A stretch of DNA of 64,000 nucleotides from Spyradocola sp034113365 (GCA_034113365.1 JAXEXP010000034.1:12225-76224), one strand, 5' to 3'; counted from the stretch's first letter, positions 16,616-27,594 are shown. A program made the numbers and translations. The notes: a model not told the origin generated them from the sequence alone.

Positions 16616-16975
16616 ATGAAAAAAGGCGATCTCGTGATCCTCGCGCTGGCGCTCGTGCTGGCCGCGCTGCCGCTGCTCCTGCTGCTGCCGGCAGACGCCG
16701 CCCCCGCCCAGGTCCTCGTGCGCCAGGACGGCCAACTGCTGCGCGCGCTGCCTCTGGACGCCGACTGCACGGTGGAATTTGCCACCGAGCACGGCACAAA
16801 CGTGGTGGAGGTCTCGGGCGGGACCGTGCGCATCACCCACGCCGACTGCCCCGACGGCACCTGCATGCGCATGGGCCCCATCCGCCGCACGGGCGAGACG
16901 CTGGTCTGCCTTCCCCACCGCCTGATCGTCGAGATCACCGGCGCAGCCGAATCCGTCGACGCCGTGACGAGGTGA
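16616..16975 (+). CDS. NusG domain II-containing protein
   Basis: A 119-residue membrane-anchored extracytoplasmic protein. ATG 16616 is 11 nt after GAGG. One membrane anchor spans about 6-26 ('LVILALALVLAALPLLLLL'). The small beta domain has the family's 'CPDGTCMRMG' Cys pair and 'LVCLPHRLIVEI' end. The stop is 5 bp before the Gx-transporter ATG. In flavin-based extracellular electron transfer loci this type of protein is called EetA. Its biochemical role is not settled, and the assignment rests on family and neighbours (ApbE, Gx transporter). Confidence 0.85.
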   Translation: MKKGDLVILALALVLAALPLLLLLPADAAPAQVLVRQDGQLLRALPLDADCTVEFATEHGTNVVEVSGGTVRITHADCPDGTCMRMGPIRRTGETLVCLPHRLIVEITGAAESVDAVTR

Positions 16976-16980
16976 CCGCC

Positions 16981-17487
16981 ATGAAAAAGCCCTCCGCCCG
17001 CTCCCTCGTGCTCGGCGCGCTGCTGGCCGCCTGCGCGCTGCTGGTCAGCTATATCGAGTCGCTCTTTCCGCTGCCGCTTCCCCTGCCCGGCGCCAGGCTG
17101 GGCCTGTCCAACGCCGTGGTGCTGCTCGCGCTGCTCACGCTGGACGTCCCCACCGCGTTCTTCGTGCTCATCACCAAAGTACTTCTCAGCGCGCTGCTGT
17201 TCGGCACGCCCGTCTCGCTGCTGTACGCCGCCGCGGGCGGCCTGCTCTCCTTGGCCGCCATGGCTGCGCTCAACAACCGGCACAGCGTCTCCCCCATCGG
17301 CCAGTCCATCGCCGGCGCGGTGCTGCACAACCTCGGTCAGACGCTCGTCGCCGCGGCGCTCACCGCCACGCCGCGCCTGCTGCTCTACTTCACGCCCCTT
17401 GCGCTGCTCTCGCTGGTCACCGGCGCGCTCTCCGGATTCATCGCAGGCCTCTGCGCCCGCCGCCTGCGCATCCTCACCCGAACATAG
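16981..17487 (+). CDS. Gx transporter family protein (EetB / HepS-like membrane protein)
   Basis: A 168-residue integral membrane protein with about five spans. It contains 'LPLPGARLGLSNAVVLLAL', the conserved start of the Gx family, once annotated as heptaprenyl diphosphate synthase component I. GAGGTGACCGCC precedes ATG and the gene is tightly linked to the NusG-domain gene. Members are ECF-S-like in fold and occur beside ApbE in extracellular electron transfer or quinone loci. A role in supplying flavin or quinone precursor is an inference. Confidence 0.85.
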   Translation: MKKPSARSLVLGALLAACALLVSYIESLFPLPLPLPGARLGLSNAVVLLALLTLDVPTAFFVLITKVLLSALLFGTPVSLLYAAAGGLLSLAAMAALNNRHSVSPIGQSIAGAVLHNLGQTLVAAALTATPRLLLYFTPLALLSLVTGALSGFIAGLCARRLRILTRT

Positions 17488-17540
17488 GCTCCCAGGACGG
17501 AACGAGGCCCCCGCCGTGCAGGCAGGAGCCTTGTTTTCCT
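17486..17540 (+). terminator. probable terminator between convergent genes
   Basis: AGGCTCC (17486-17492) pairs with GGAGCCT (17525-17531) across a GC-rich loop, followed by TGTTTTCCTTTT. It may serve both the Gx-transporter gene and the ATPase gene. Confidence 0.5.
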
Positions 17541-17546
17541 TTTCCG

Positions 17547-19385
17547 TCAGTCCGGCACGCGCAGCGCGCGCATGGCGTTCAGAATCGCCAGCACCGCCAC
17601 GCCCACGTCGGCGAATACCGCCAGCCACATGTTGGCATGGCCCGTCGCGCCCAGCACCAGCACCACGGCCTTGACGCCCAGCGCGAACACGATGTTCTGC
17701 ATCACGATGCGCATGGTCTTGCGCGCGATGCGCATCGCCGTGGCGATCTTGAGCGGATTGTCGTCCATCAGCACCACGTCCGCCGCCTCGATGGCCGCAT
17801 CGGAGCCCAGCGCGCCCATCGCAATGCCGATGTCCGCCCGGGACAGCACCGGCGCGTCGTTGATGCCGTCGCCCACAAAGGCCAGCTTGCCCTTGCCGCC
17901 CAGCAGCGCCTCCACGGCCGTCACCTTGTCCCCGGGCATCAGCTCCGCCCGCACCTGATCGATGCCCAGCTGCTGCGCCACGCTGCGCGCCACCTCGGCC
18001 CGGTCGCCGGTCAGCATCACGGTGCGCTTAACGCCCGCGGCCTTCAGCGCGTCGATGGCCTGCTTGGCGTCCTTTTTCACCACGTCCGAGATCACAATGT
18101 GCCCCAGATACTGCCCCTTTCGCGCCACGTGCACGATGGTGCCCACGTTTTCGCACGCCGGGGCCGCCACGCCGATGCGCGCCATCAGCTTGGCATTTCC
18201 CGCCCAGATCGTCTCGCCTTCAAAGTCCGCCTTCACGCCCTCGCCCGCGATCTCCTCCACGCCGCCGACCTGCGCGCGGTCGATGCTCTCCTCGCACGCG
18301 CTGCGCAGCGACTGCGCAATGGGGTGATCCGACCAGCTCTCCGCCGCGGCCGCAAGGCGCGTAAGCTCCCGCTCGCTGACGCCCTCGGGATGCACCGCCG
18401 TCACGCGGAAGGCGCCCTCGGTCAGCGTGCCCGTCTTGTCAAACACCACCGTGTCGCACGAGGCCAGGCTCTCCAGATAGTTGCTGCCCTTGACCAACAC
18501 GCCCTTTTTCGACGCGCCGCCGATGCCGCCAAAGAAGGACAGCGGCACCGAGATCACCAGCGCGCACGGGCAGGAGATGACCAGGAACGTCAGCGCCCGG
18601 TAGATCCAGTCGCTCCACTGACCGTGGAAGAGCAGCGGCGGGATCACGGCCAGCAGCACCGCCGCGCCCACCACCGCGGGCGTGTAGATGCGCGCAAACC
18701 GGGTGATGAAGTTCTCCGTGCGCGCCTTTTTGCTGCTCGCGTTCTCCACCAGGTCGAGTATCTTGGCCACAGTGGACTCGCCAAAGGGCTTGGTCACGCG
18801 CACGCGCAGCAGACCGCTCGTGTTGACGCAGCCCGAGGAGATCTCGTCGCCCACGGCAACGTCGCGGGGCAGCGCCTCGCCGGTGAGCGCCACGGTGTTC
18901 AGCGCGCTGTGTCCCTCCACGATCACGCCGTCCAGCGGCACCTTTTCGCCCGCCTTGATCACGATCTCGTCGCCCACCTGCACCTCGTCGGGGTCCACCT
19001 GCATCAGCTCCCCGTCGCGCTCGATGTTCGCGTAATCCGGCCGGATGTCCATCAGCGCGGCGATGGACTTGCGGCTCTTGCCCACCGCGTAGCTCTGGAA
19101 CAGCTCGCCCACCTGGTAGAACAGCATCACCGCCACAGCCTCCGCGTAATCGCCCACGAAGAACGCGCCCACTGTCGCGATGCCCATCAGGAAGTTCTCA
19201 TCCAGCATCTGCCCGCGGAAGATGGAGCTGATCGCCTCCCACAGCACGTCCCAGCCGATCAGCGCGTAGGGAATCAGGAACACCGCCAGCCGCAGCCAGC
19301 CCTCCACGGGCAACAGCGCCGCCGTGACCAGCAGCGCCAGGCTGACCAGTATGCGGATCAGCGTCCGCTTTTGCTTTCTGCTCAT
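17547..19385 (-). CDS. heavy-metal P1B-type ATPase (Zn/Cd/Pb exporter type)
   Basis: A 612-residue metal-exporting ATPase with about eight membrane spans. It has the actuator motif 'TGEALPRDV', the intramembrane 'VISCPCALVISVP' (CPC), phosphorylation Asp in 'VVFDKTGTLTEG', 'SWSDHPIAQS' (HP motif) and the hinge 'VGDGINDAPVLSRADIGIAMG'. The CPC site and the 'NMWLAVFADVGVAVL' last span fit the zinc/cadmium subgroup rather than copper. It lacks the usual N-terminal HMA domain, which is encoded by a separate gene 4 bp upstream. An SmtB/ArsR-like operator precedes that gene. Confidence 0.92.
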   Translation of the reverse strand: MSRKQKRTLIRILVSLALLVTAALLPVEGWLRLAVFLIPYALIGWDVLWEAISSIFRGQMLDENFLMGIATVGAFFVGDYAEAVAVMLFYQVGELFQSYAVGKSRKSIAALMDIRPDYANIERDGELMQVDPDEVQVGDEIVIKAGEKVPLDGVIVEGHSALNTVALTGEALPRDVAVGDEISSGCVNTSGLLRVRVTKPFGESTVAKILDLVENASSKKARTENFITRFARIYTPAVVGAAVLLAVIPPLLFHGQWSDWIYRALTFLVISCPCALVISVPLSFFGGIGGASKKGVLVKGSNYLESLASCDTVVFDKTGTLTEGAFRVTAVHPEGVSERELTRLAAAAESWSDHPIAQSLRSACEESIDRAQVGGVEEIAGEGVKADFEGETIWAGNAKLMARIGVAAPACENVGTIVHVARKGQYLGHIVISDVVKKDAKQAIDALKAAGVKRTVMLTGDRAEVARSVAQQLGIDQVRAELMPGDKVTAVEALLGGKGKLAFVGDGINDAPVLSRADIGIAMGALGSDAAIEAADVVLMDDNPLKIATAMRIARKTMRIVMQNIVFALGVKAVVLVLGATGHANMWLAVFADVGVAVLAILNAMRALRVPD

Positions 19386-19389
19386 GGCT

Positions 19390-19608
19390 TTACACCAGTA
19401 TCCTGCAGTCCGGCTCGATCTTCCGGCAAGCCGCCGCAGCCTTTTTCATGATCTCGTCCAGCTTTTCCTCCGCGCAGACGATGGTCAGCTTCTGCATCAT
19501 GAAGTTGACGGAGCACTCCTCCACGCCCTCGATCTTGCGGATCGCGTTCTCCATCTTGGCCGCGCAGTTGGCGCAGTCCAGATCCTGCATCTTGTATACC
19601 TTCTTCAT
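19390..19608 (-). CDS. free-standing heavy-metal-associated (HMA) domain protein
   Basis: A 72-residue ferredoxin-fold metal-binding protein. ATG 19608 follows GAGGAGATCCGCC. The motif is 'DLDCANCAAKMENAI' (CxxC), continuing with 'VEECSVNFMMQKLTIVC'. It probably passes Zn or Cd to the ATPase, whose gene begins 4 bp after its stop and which lacks its own HMA domain, so the two behave as a split version of one exporter. Confidence 0.88.
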   Translation of the reverse strand: MKKVYKMQDLDCANCAAKMENAIRKIEGVEECSVNFMMQKLTIVCAEEKLDEIMKKAAAACRKIEPDCRILV

Positions 19609-19629
19609 GGCGGATCTCCTCTCTCGCTC

Positions 19630-19649
19630 ATATGAGCATCTGTTCATAT
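19630..19649 (-). promoter_or_regulatory. SmtB/ArsR-type operator
   Basis: A near-perfect palindrome: ATATGAGCA (19630-19638), TC, TGTTCATAT (19641-19649), with one mismatch. It matches the ATATGAACA-n2-TGTTCATAT type bound by ArsR/SmtB metal sensors. It covers the expected transcription start of the HMA/ATPase operon. No such regulator gene lies nearby. Confidence 0.75.
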
Positions 19650-19652
19650 ATT

Positions 19653-19681
19653 ATGATATTCTCATCCTCTGGATTTGTCAA
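19653..19681 (-). promoter_or_regulatory. promoter of the HMA/ATPase operon
   Basis: Minus strand: TTGACA (rc of 19676-19681), 17 bp, TATCAT (rc of 19653-19658). The metal-type operator lies directly downstream. Confidence 0.85.
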
Positions 19682-19730
19682 GCCTTTGCGCAGATTTTTC
19701 CGAAATTTACATAAAGAGGTGTCCGCGCGC

Positions 19731-19759
19731 TTGCCGCCGGGCGGCTTTTCCACTATAAT
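19731..19759 (+). promoter_or_regulatory. promoter of glyA
   Basis: TTGCCG (19731-19736), 17 bp, TATAAT (19754-19759), 57 bp before the glyA start. Confidence 0.8.
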
Positions 19760-19816
19760 GAACCAAAGCGCACCGCGCTTTTAAGCGAACGCAACACAAC
19801 AGGAGGGAATAACGCC

Positions 19817-21061
19817 ATGTTGGATCTGAAACTGGTCGCGGCGACCGACCCCGAGGTCGCATCCGCGATGGAGCAGGAGCTGGGCCGCCAGCGCGACCAC
19901 CTCGAGCTGATCGCCTCGGAGAACTTCGTCTCCCCCGCGGTCATGGCCGCCATGGGCAGCCATCTGACCAATAAATACGCCGAGGGCTACCCCGGCAAGC
20001 GCTACTACGGCGGCTGCCAGTACGTGGACGTCGTGGAGGACCTGGCCCGTCAGCGCGCCTGCGAGCTGTTCGGCGCGGAGCACGCCAACGTGCAGCCCCA
20101 TTCCGGCGCACAGGCCAACCTGGCGGTCTACTTTGGCCTGCTCGAGCCCGGCGACACCATTCTGGGCATGAACCTCTCCCACGGCGGCCATCTGACGCAC
20201 GGCTCGCCCGTCAACATGTCGGGCAAGTACTTCAACATCGTGCCCTACGGCGTCAGCGAGCAGGACGAGCGCATCGACTACGACGAAGTCCGCCGCCTCG
20301 CGCTGGAGCACAAACCCAAGCTGCTGCTCGCCGGCGCGTCGGCCTACCCGCGCATCATCGACTTTGAGCGCCTGGGCGCCATCGCCAAGGAGGCGGGCTG
20401 CCTGTTCATGGTGGACATGGCGCACATCGCGGGCCTCGTGGCCGCGGGCCTGCACCCCAGCCCCGTGCCCTACGCCGACGTCGTGACCACCACCACCCAC
20501 AAGACGCTGCGCGGCCCCCGCGGCGGCCTGATCCTGTGCCGCAAGCAGTACGCCAAGAAGATCGACAGTGCCATCTTCCCCGGCACGCAGGGCGGCCCGC
20601 TGATGCACGTCATCGCCGGCAAGGCGGTGTGCCTCAAGGAGGCCATGACCCCCGAATTCAAGGCCTACCAGCAGCAGATCGTCAAAAACGCCGCCGCCAT
20701 GGCGGACGAGCTGACCCGTCAGGGCCTGCGCCTAGTCTCCGGCGGCACCGACAACCACCTGATGCTCGTGGACCTGTCTGCGCTGGACGTCACCGGCAAG
20801 GAGCTGGAAAAGCGCCTGGACGCCGCGCACATCACCGTCAACAAAAACACCATTCCCTTTGAGACCAAATCGCCCTTCATCACCTCAGGCATCCGCGTCG
20901 GCACCCCCGCCGCCACTTCCCGCGGCATGAAGGAGCCGGAAATGATTCGCATCGCCCAGTGGATCGCCCGCCTGGCCAAAGAGGGCGACAATGCCATCGA
21001 CGAGGTCAAAGCCGGCGTGCTTGCGCTGTGCGAGCAGTTCCCCCTCTACCCCGAGGTGTAA
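19817..21061 (+). CDS. glyA: serine hydroxymethyltransferase
   Basis: A 414-residue PLP enzyme that interconverts serine and glycine with tetrahydrofolate, feeding one-carbon metabolism. The ribosome site AGGAGGGAATAACGCC precedes ATG. PLP binds Lys229 in 'TTTTHKTLRGPRGG'. 'LIASENFVSPAV', 'YAEGYPGKRYYGG' and 'MVDMAHIAGL' are diagnostic. The length is standard. It is monocistronic, with its own promoter and a perfect-stem terminator. Confidence 0.97.
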   Translation: MLDLKLVAATDPEVASAMEQELGRQRDHLELIASENFVSPAVMAAMGSHLTNKYAEGYPGKRYYGGCQYVDVVEDLARQRACELFGAEHANVQPHSGAQANLAVYFGLLEPGDTILGMNLSHGGHLTHGSPVNMSGKYFNIVPYGVSEQDERIDYDEVRRLALEHKPKLLLAGASAYPRIIDFERLGAIAKEAGCLFMVDMAHIAGLVAAGLHPSPVPYADVVTTTTHKTLRGPRGGLILCRKQYAKKIDSAIFPGTQGGPLMHVIAGKAVCLKEAMTPEFKAYQQQIVKNAAAMADELTRQGLRLVSGGTDNHLMLVDLSALDVTGKELEKRLDAAHITVNKNTIPFETKSPFITSGIRVGTPAATSRGMKEPEMIRIAQWIARLAKEGDNAIDEVKAGVLALCEQFPLYPEV

Positions 21062-21083
21062 CTTCCCGTCCTTCGTTCTCCTC

Positions 21084-21125
21084 AACAAGCCATTTTGCCG
21101 TCCCGGTGTAATGGCTTGTTTTCTC
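21084..21125 (+). terminator. intrinsic terminator of glyA
   Basis: A perfect 11-bp stem, AACAAGCCATT (21084-21094) with AATGGCTTGTT (21110-21120), then TTCTCT. Confidence 0.9.
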
Positions 21126-21182
21126 TCTGCATCCCTACCATCATTACTCCCGCTGAGAATTTCACAGAAGGGGCCGTGATCT

Positions 21183-21950
21183 ATGGATTTCGGTACAGCA
21201 ACGCAAGCAATTTGTCAAAATACACTTGGCGTCTGCCCTGAAGACCTCTGTGAATCCGTGCTGCTCTCGCCCGGTTGGACTCCTGATCGGCTGTTTGCAC
21301 CAGACACGTTGCGTCCGCTCACGGATTTCTCTCCGCTGCACGGCTATAGACTCTGGAACGTAGAGGACGGCGCAAAGCGCTTTACCTATCTACGCGCGGG
21401 TTTTGGCGCCCCGATGGTTCTGGACGCCGTGTATCTGCTCCGCTACACACCCTGCAAGCGCATAATGTTCGTAAGCTCCGGCGGCGCGCTGAGCTCATCC
21501 ATGCGCGTGGGTGATCTACTGCTTCCGGAAATCAGCGCAAGCGGAGACGGTGCCAGCCGGTACTTACAGAAAGATTTACTTGCCGATACCTTTGGCGAGA
21601 TCCAACGCCCCGACTCCAAACTGTTTCAACGCCTTTATTCCACCGCCAGCCGTCTCTGCGCACAGCAAAACGTTGCCCTGCATCTGGGCTGCACCTTCTG
21701 CGTTGACACGATTGCCGCTCAACAAGCTCACATCCCGCATATCCGCAGCATGGGGTATAACAGTCTGGACATGGAATCTGCCGCTGCATTCAAAGCCGCT
21801 CGCCAGGCGGGTATTGCCATATCGGCAATTCTGCTCATTTCAGATACGCAGGAGCAATCATTGTCCGCAGGTCGCAGCGAACAGGACGCAGCATATCGGA
21901 GACGTGTGCGCAGTGTTACGCTCCCCGCAATCCTGAATGAAGTGCTGTAA
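21183..21950 (+). CDS. nucleoside phosphorylase-like protein (PNP/UDP family)
   Basis: A 255-residue protein of the purine-nucleoside/uridine phosphorylase superfamily. Evidence: 'RIMFVSSGGALSSSMRVGDLLLPE' as the phosphate/glycine-rich region, and 'SMGYNSLDMESAAAFKAARQAGI', which matches the family's conserved MES/AA base-and-ribose site. AGAAGGGG lies upstream of ATG. G+C is lower than in its neighbours. It stands alone between two terminators. Whether it cleaves a nucleoside or a related compound cannot be told. Confidence 0.8.
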   Translation: MDFGTATQAICQNTLGVCPEDLCESVLLSPGWTPDRLFAPDTLRPLTDFSPLHGYRLWNVEDGAKRFTYLRAGFGAPMVLDAVYLLRYTPCKRIMFVSSGGALSSSMRVGDLLLPEISASGDGASRYLQKDLLADTFGEIQRPDSKLFQRLYSTASRLCAQQNVALHLGCTFCVDTIAAQQAHIPHIRSMGYNSLDMESAAAFKAARQAGIAISAILLISDTQEQSLSAGRSEQDAAYRRRVRSVTLPAILNEVL

Positions 21951-21983
21951 AAGTCTGTTGCCGCACAAACTCTTCCGTACAAT

Positions 21984-22026
21984 AAAACCGCATCCGAACG
22001 GTTCCGTCCGGATGCGGTTTTGTTTA
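21984..22026 (+). terminator. intrinsic terminator of the phosphorylase gene
   Basis: A perfect 13-bp stem, AAAACCGCATCCG (21984-21996) with CGGATGCGGTTTT (22009-22021), then GTTTAAT. Confidence 0.92.
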
Positions 22027-22062
22027 ATATAATCAGGTGTTCCAAAAAGCGGTGAATAGATG

Positions 22063-22068
22063 TATAAT
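22063..22068 (+). promoter_or_regulatory. -10 box of the cytidine deaminase gene
   Basis: A consensus TATAAT lies 40 bp before the start codon. The -35 (TTCCAA, 22040-22045, 17 bp away) is weak. Confidence 0.5.
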
Positions 22069-22108
22069 AAGTCCAAAGACAATCGGCATTTATTAAGGAG
22101 GGAAAACG

Positions 22109-22501
22109 ATGGATAAAGAATGGGAAAGATTATATGAAGAAGCGATGAGTGTTTTGAACCCCCATGATGTTTCAAATAAAATGTGGGTAGGAAGTGTGGC
22201 CTCTGCCGTACTCACAATAAAAGGTAATATTTACAAGGGTATATGTATTGATACTGATGGCTCTATTGGAATGTGTGCCGAAAGAAATGCTTTATCAACA
22301 ATGCTTACATATGGCGAAAGTGAGATTAAAAAAGTGGTTTCGGTATACAAAGATGGAAATGTAATTCCGTCTTGCGGCATTTGCAGAGAATTTATGATGC
22401 ATTTAGGCGGAGATGTGGAGAATATTGAAATTCTATTGGATAAAGACGGACGAACAAGTAAATTGATTGATTTGATGCCCGAATATCCACGACACAAATA
22501 A
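22109..22501 (+). CDS. cytidine deaminase-family protein
   Basis: A 130-residue zinc deaminase. AAGGAGGGAAAACG precedes ATG. Zinc ligands are Cys56 in 'GMCAERNA' (with Glu58 as proton shuttle) and Cys89/Cys92 in 'PSCGICREFM', the cytidine/blasticidin deaminase pattern. It is only about 40% G+C, far below the genes on either side, with AT-rich codons. Together with a dispersed repeat just downstream this points to recent transfer. The substrate may be cytidine or a nucleoside antibiotic, and sequence alone does not decide. Confidence 0.85.
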   Translation: MDKEWERLYEEAMSVLNPHDVSNKMWVGSVASAVLTIKGNIYKGICIDTDGSIGMCAERNALSTMLTYGESEIKKVVSVYKDGNVIPSCGICREFMMHLGGDVENIEILLDKDGRTSKLIDLMPEYPRHK

Positions 22502-22576
22502 ACTTGCCTTTATCGAAATGACATAAAACATTTTCTTTCCAATATTTGGGGCAGTGTCAGCTAAAGAACGCCCAAA

Positions 22577-22630
22577 GTCCTTCCCCCGCTAGAGGGAAGG
22601 TGGCAAGCCGAAGGCTTGACGGATGAGGGG
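22577..22630. repeat. short dispersed repeat, copy 1 (diverged)
   Basis: TTCCCCCGCTAGAGGGAAG, then a small hairpin (AAGCCGAAGGCTT), ending GACGGATGAGGGG. The order and motifs match the reverse complement of the repeats at 43930, 47014 and 55997. I see no gene in 22502-22722. Confidence 0.65.
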
Positions 22631-22668
22631 CCCCCCATCCACACTCCTCCCGCCTGGAAGCGCTATGC

Positions 22669-22715
22669 AAAAAACTGCGCATCTGAACGCTTTTTCCGTC
22701 CGGATGCGCAGTTTT
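22669..22715 (-). terminator. intrinsic terminator of the gyrase operon
   Basis: The 13-bp stem AAAACTGCGCATC (22671-22683) / GATGCGCAGTTTT (22703-22715) is followed on the minus strand by a run of six T. Confidence 0.9.
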
Positions 22716-22722
22716 ACTTTAT

Positions 22723-25329
<2,607 letters not shown>

Positions 25330-25344
25330 ATCTGTCTCCTTGCG

Positions 25345-27258
25345 TTAGATGTCGAGGTTTTCCACCAGGTTGGCGTTTTCGGTGATGAAGTCGCGGCGCG
25401 GCTCCACGCGGTCGCCCATCAGCAGGTTGAACATCTCATCGGCGCTGACCGCATCCGAGAGCGTCACGCGCTTCATGATGCGCTTGGCGGGGTCCATCGT
25501 GGTCTCCCACAGCTGCTCGGCGCTCATCTCGCCCAGGCCCTTGTAGCGCTGCACCACCACGTCGTTGCCGCGGCCGATCTCGTCCAGGTAGGCGGCCAGC
25601 TCCTCGTCCGAGTAGACGTAGTGCTCCTTCTTGGCCTTGGTGATCTTGAACAGCGGCGGCTGCGCAACGTACACATACCCGCCCTCGATCAGCGGCCGCA
25701 TGTAGCGGAAGAAGAAGGTCAGAAGCAGGATGCGGATGTGGCTGCCGTCCACGTCGGCATCGGTCATGCACACGATGCGGTGGTAGCGCAGCTTCTCCGG
25801 GTTGAAGTCCTCGCCGATGCCCGCGCCGAAGGCCGTGATCATCGCCTTGATCTCGGCGTTGGCCAGCATCTTGTCCAGGCGGGTCTTTTCGACGTTGAGG
25901 ATCTTGCCGCGCAGCGGCAGGATGGCCTGGAAGTTGCGGTCGCGGCCGTTCTTGGCCGAGCCGCCTGCCGAGTCGCCCTCCACGATGAAGATCTCGCACT
26001 TGGAGGGATCGCGCTCGGAGCAGTCCGCCAGCTTTCCCGGCAGCGACGTGGACTCCAGCACGGTCTTTCTGCGCGTCAGGTCGCGCGCCTTGCGGGCGGC
26101 TTCTCTGGCGCGGGAGGCCATCAGGCACTTGTCCAGTATGGTCTTGGCAATGGCAGGGTTTTCCTCCAGGAAGGCCGCCAGGCCGTCGGAGAAGATGGTG
26201 TCGACGTACCCGCGCACCTCGCTGTTGCCCAGCTTGGTCTTGGTCTGCCCCTCGAACTGCGGCTCGACCAGCTTGACGGAGATGACGGCGGTCATGCCCT
26301 CGCGGATGTCCTCGCCGGTCAGGTTCGCGTCGTTGTCCTTGAGGATCTTGGCCTTTCTGCCGTAGTCGTTGACCACGCGGGTCAGCGCGCGCTTGAAGCC
26401 CTCCAGGTGCGTGCCGCCCTCAAAGGTGTTGATGTTGTTGGCAAAGGTAAAGATGTTCTCGGAATACCCGTCGTTGTACTGCATCGCCACCTCCACGGAG
26501 GTGCCGTCCTTGAGGCCGGAGAAGTACAGCGGCTGGGGAAAGAGCACCTCGCGGTTCTTGTTGAGGTACTCGATAAAGGAGCGGATGCCGCCCTCGTAGT
26601 GGAACACGCGGCTCTGGCCCTCGCCGCGCTTGTCCGTCAGCTCGATGCGGATGCCCGCGTTGAGGAAGGCCAGCTCGCGCAGGCGCATCTTCAGCGTGTC
26701 AAAGGAATAGGCCGTCACGTCCTCAAAGATCTCGGCGTCGGGGCGGAAGCGCACGGTGGTGCCGTGCTCCTCGGTCTGGCCGATGATCTTCAGGTCGTAG
26801 TTGGGCACGCCGCGGGTGTACTCCTGCCGGTAGATGTTGCCGTTCTGGTACACCGTGACCTCCAGCCAGCTCGACAGCGCGTTGACCACCGAAAGGCCCA
26901 CGCCGTGCAGGCCGCCGGACACCTTGTACCCGCCGCCGCCAAATTTGCCGCCCGCATGCAGCACCGTCAGGCACACCTCCACCGCAGGCCGCCCCATCTT
27001 GGGGTGCAGGCCCGTGGGGATGCCGCGGCCGTTGTCGGTCACGCAGATGGTGTTGTCTTCCTCGATGGTGACGCGGATGGTGTCGCATACGCCCGCCATC
27101 GCCTCGTCAATGGAGTTGTCCACGATCTCATACACCAGGTGGTGCAGGCCGCGGTCGTCGGTCGAGCCGATGTACATGCCGGGGCGGCGGCGAACCGCCT
27201 CAAGGCCCTCCAGCACCTGAATATTGCTTTCGTCGTAGTGATTGATCTGCTCCGTCAC
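25345..27258 (-). CDS. gyrB: DNA gyrase subunit B
   Basis: A 637-residue ATPase subunit of gyrase. GTG 27258 gives 'TEQINHYDESNIQVLEGL'. An ATG just upstream is in another frame. GHKL ATPase motifs: 'EIVDNSIDEAM', 'TDNGRGIP' and 'GGLHGVGLSVVNALS'. TOPRIM motifs: 'VEGDSAGGSA' and 'MTDADVDGSHIR'. The C-terminal 'YKGLGEMSAEQLWETTM' is diagnostic. It lies between remB and gyrA, as in many Firmicutes. Confidence 0.98.
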   Translation of the reverse strand: MTEQINHYDESNIQVLEGLEAVRRRPGMYIGSTDDRGLHHLVYEIVDNSIDEAMAGVCDTIRVTIEEDNTICVTDNGRGIPTGLHPKMGRPAVEVCLTVLHAGGKFGGGGYKVSGGLHGVGLSVVNALSSWLEVTVYQNGNIYRQEYTRGVPNYDLKIIGQTEEHGTTVRFRPDAEIFEDVTAYSFDTLKMRLRELAFLNAGIRIELTDKRGEGQSRVFHYEGGIRSFIEYLNKNREVLFPQPLYFSGLKDGTSVEVAMQYNDGYSENIFTFANNINTFEGGTHLEGFKRALTRVVNDYGRKAKILKDNDANLTGEDIREGMTAVISVKLVEPQFEGQTKTKLGNSEVRGYVDTIFSDGLAAFLEENPAIAKTILDKCLMASRAREAARKARDLTRRKTVLESTSLPGKLADCSERDPSKCEIFIVEGDSAGGSAKNGRDRNFQAILPLRGKILNVEKTRLDKMLANAEIKAMITAFGAGIGEDFNPEKLRYHRIVCMTDADVDGSHIRILLLTFFFRYMRPLIEGGYVYVAQPPLFKITKAKKEHYVYSDEELAAYLDEIGRGNDVVVQRYKGLGEMSAEQLWETTMDPAKRIMKRVTLSDAVSADEMFNLLMGDRVEPRRDFITENANLVENLDI

Positions 27259-27275
27259 TGTTCATTTCACCTCGT

Positions 27276-27527
27276 TTATGCTGATCCGCTCTCCACGCGT
27301 TTGCGCAGCGTCTGCGCCGAAATGGGCGATAAAAAAAACATGCGGCGCGGGCCGGCAGCGGTGACGACCAGGGATTTGACCTCCTGAGCGCCCACGCGCT
27401 GTACGCTTCCGCCGCTCTCCTGCGCCGAAAGCGCCTGCTCCACCAGCTCCGGATGGGCGCGCGCATCCAGCACGGCAACGATGGAGGAAAGCGGAACAAA
27501 CGCATCGCAGCCGATGTGCAGAATCAT
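27276..27527 (-). CDS. remB: RemB/YaaB-like DUF370 protein
   Basis: An 83-residue protein of the DUF370 type, related to the biofilm-matrix regulator RemA. AAGGAGGCCGGCC precedes ATG. 'MILHIGCDAFVPLSSIVAVLD' and 'KSLVVTAAGPRRMFFLSPIS' match the family start and core. In Bacillus this gene lies between recF and gyrB. Here gyrB follows after 17 bp, but the upstream neighbour is a NUDIX gene instead of recF. Confidence 0.85.
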   Translation of the reverse strand: MILHIGCDAFVPLSSIVAVLDARAHPELVEQALSAQESGGSVQRVGAQEVKSLVVTAAGPRRMFFLSPISAQTLRKRVESGSA

Positions 27528-27565
27528 GGCCGGCCTCCTTGCCGCAGAAATTTTTCTACTTATAT

Positions 27566-27594
27566 ATTATATCAGATTTTTGTATTGATTGAAA
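27566..27594 (-). promoter_or_regulatory. promoter of remB-gyrB-gyrA
   Basis: Minus strand: TTTCAA (rc of 27589-27594), 17 bp, extended -10 TGATATAAT (rc of 27566-27574). Confidence 0.8.
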
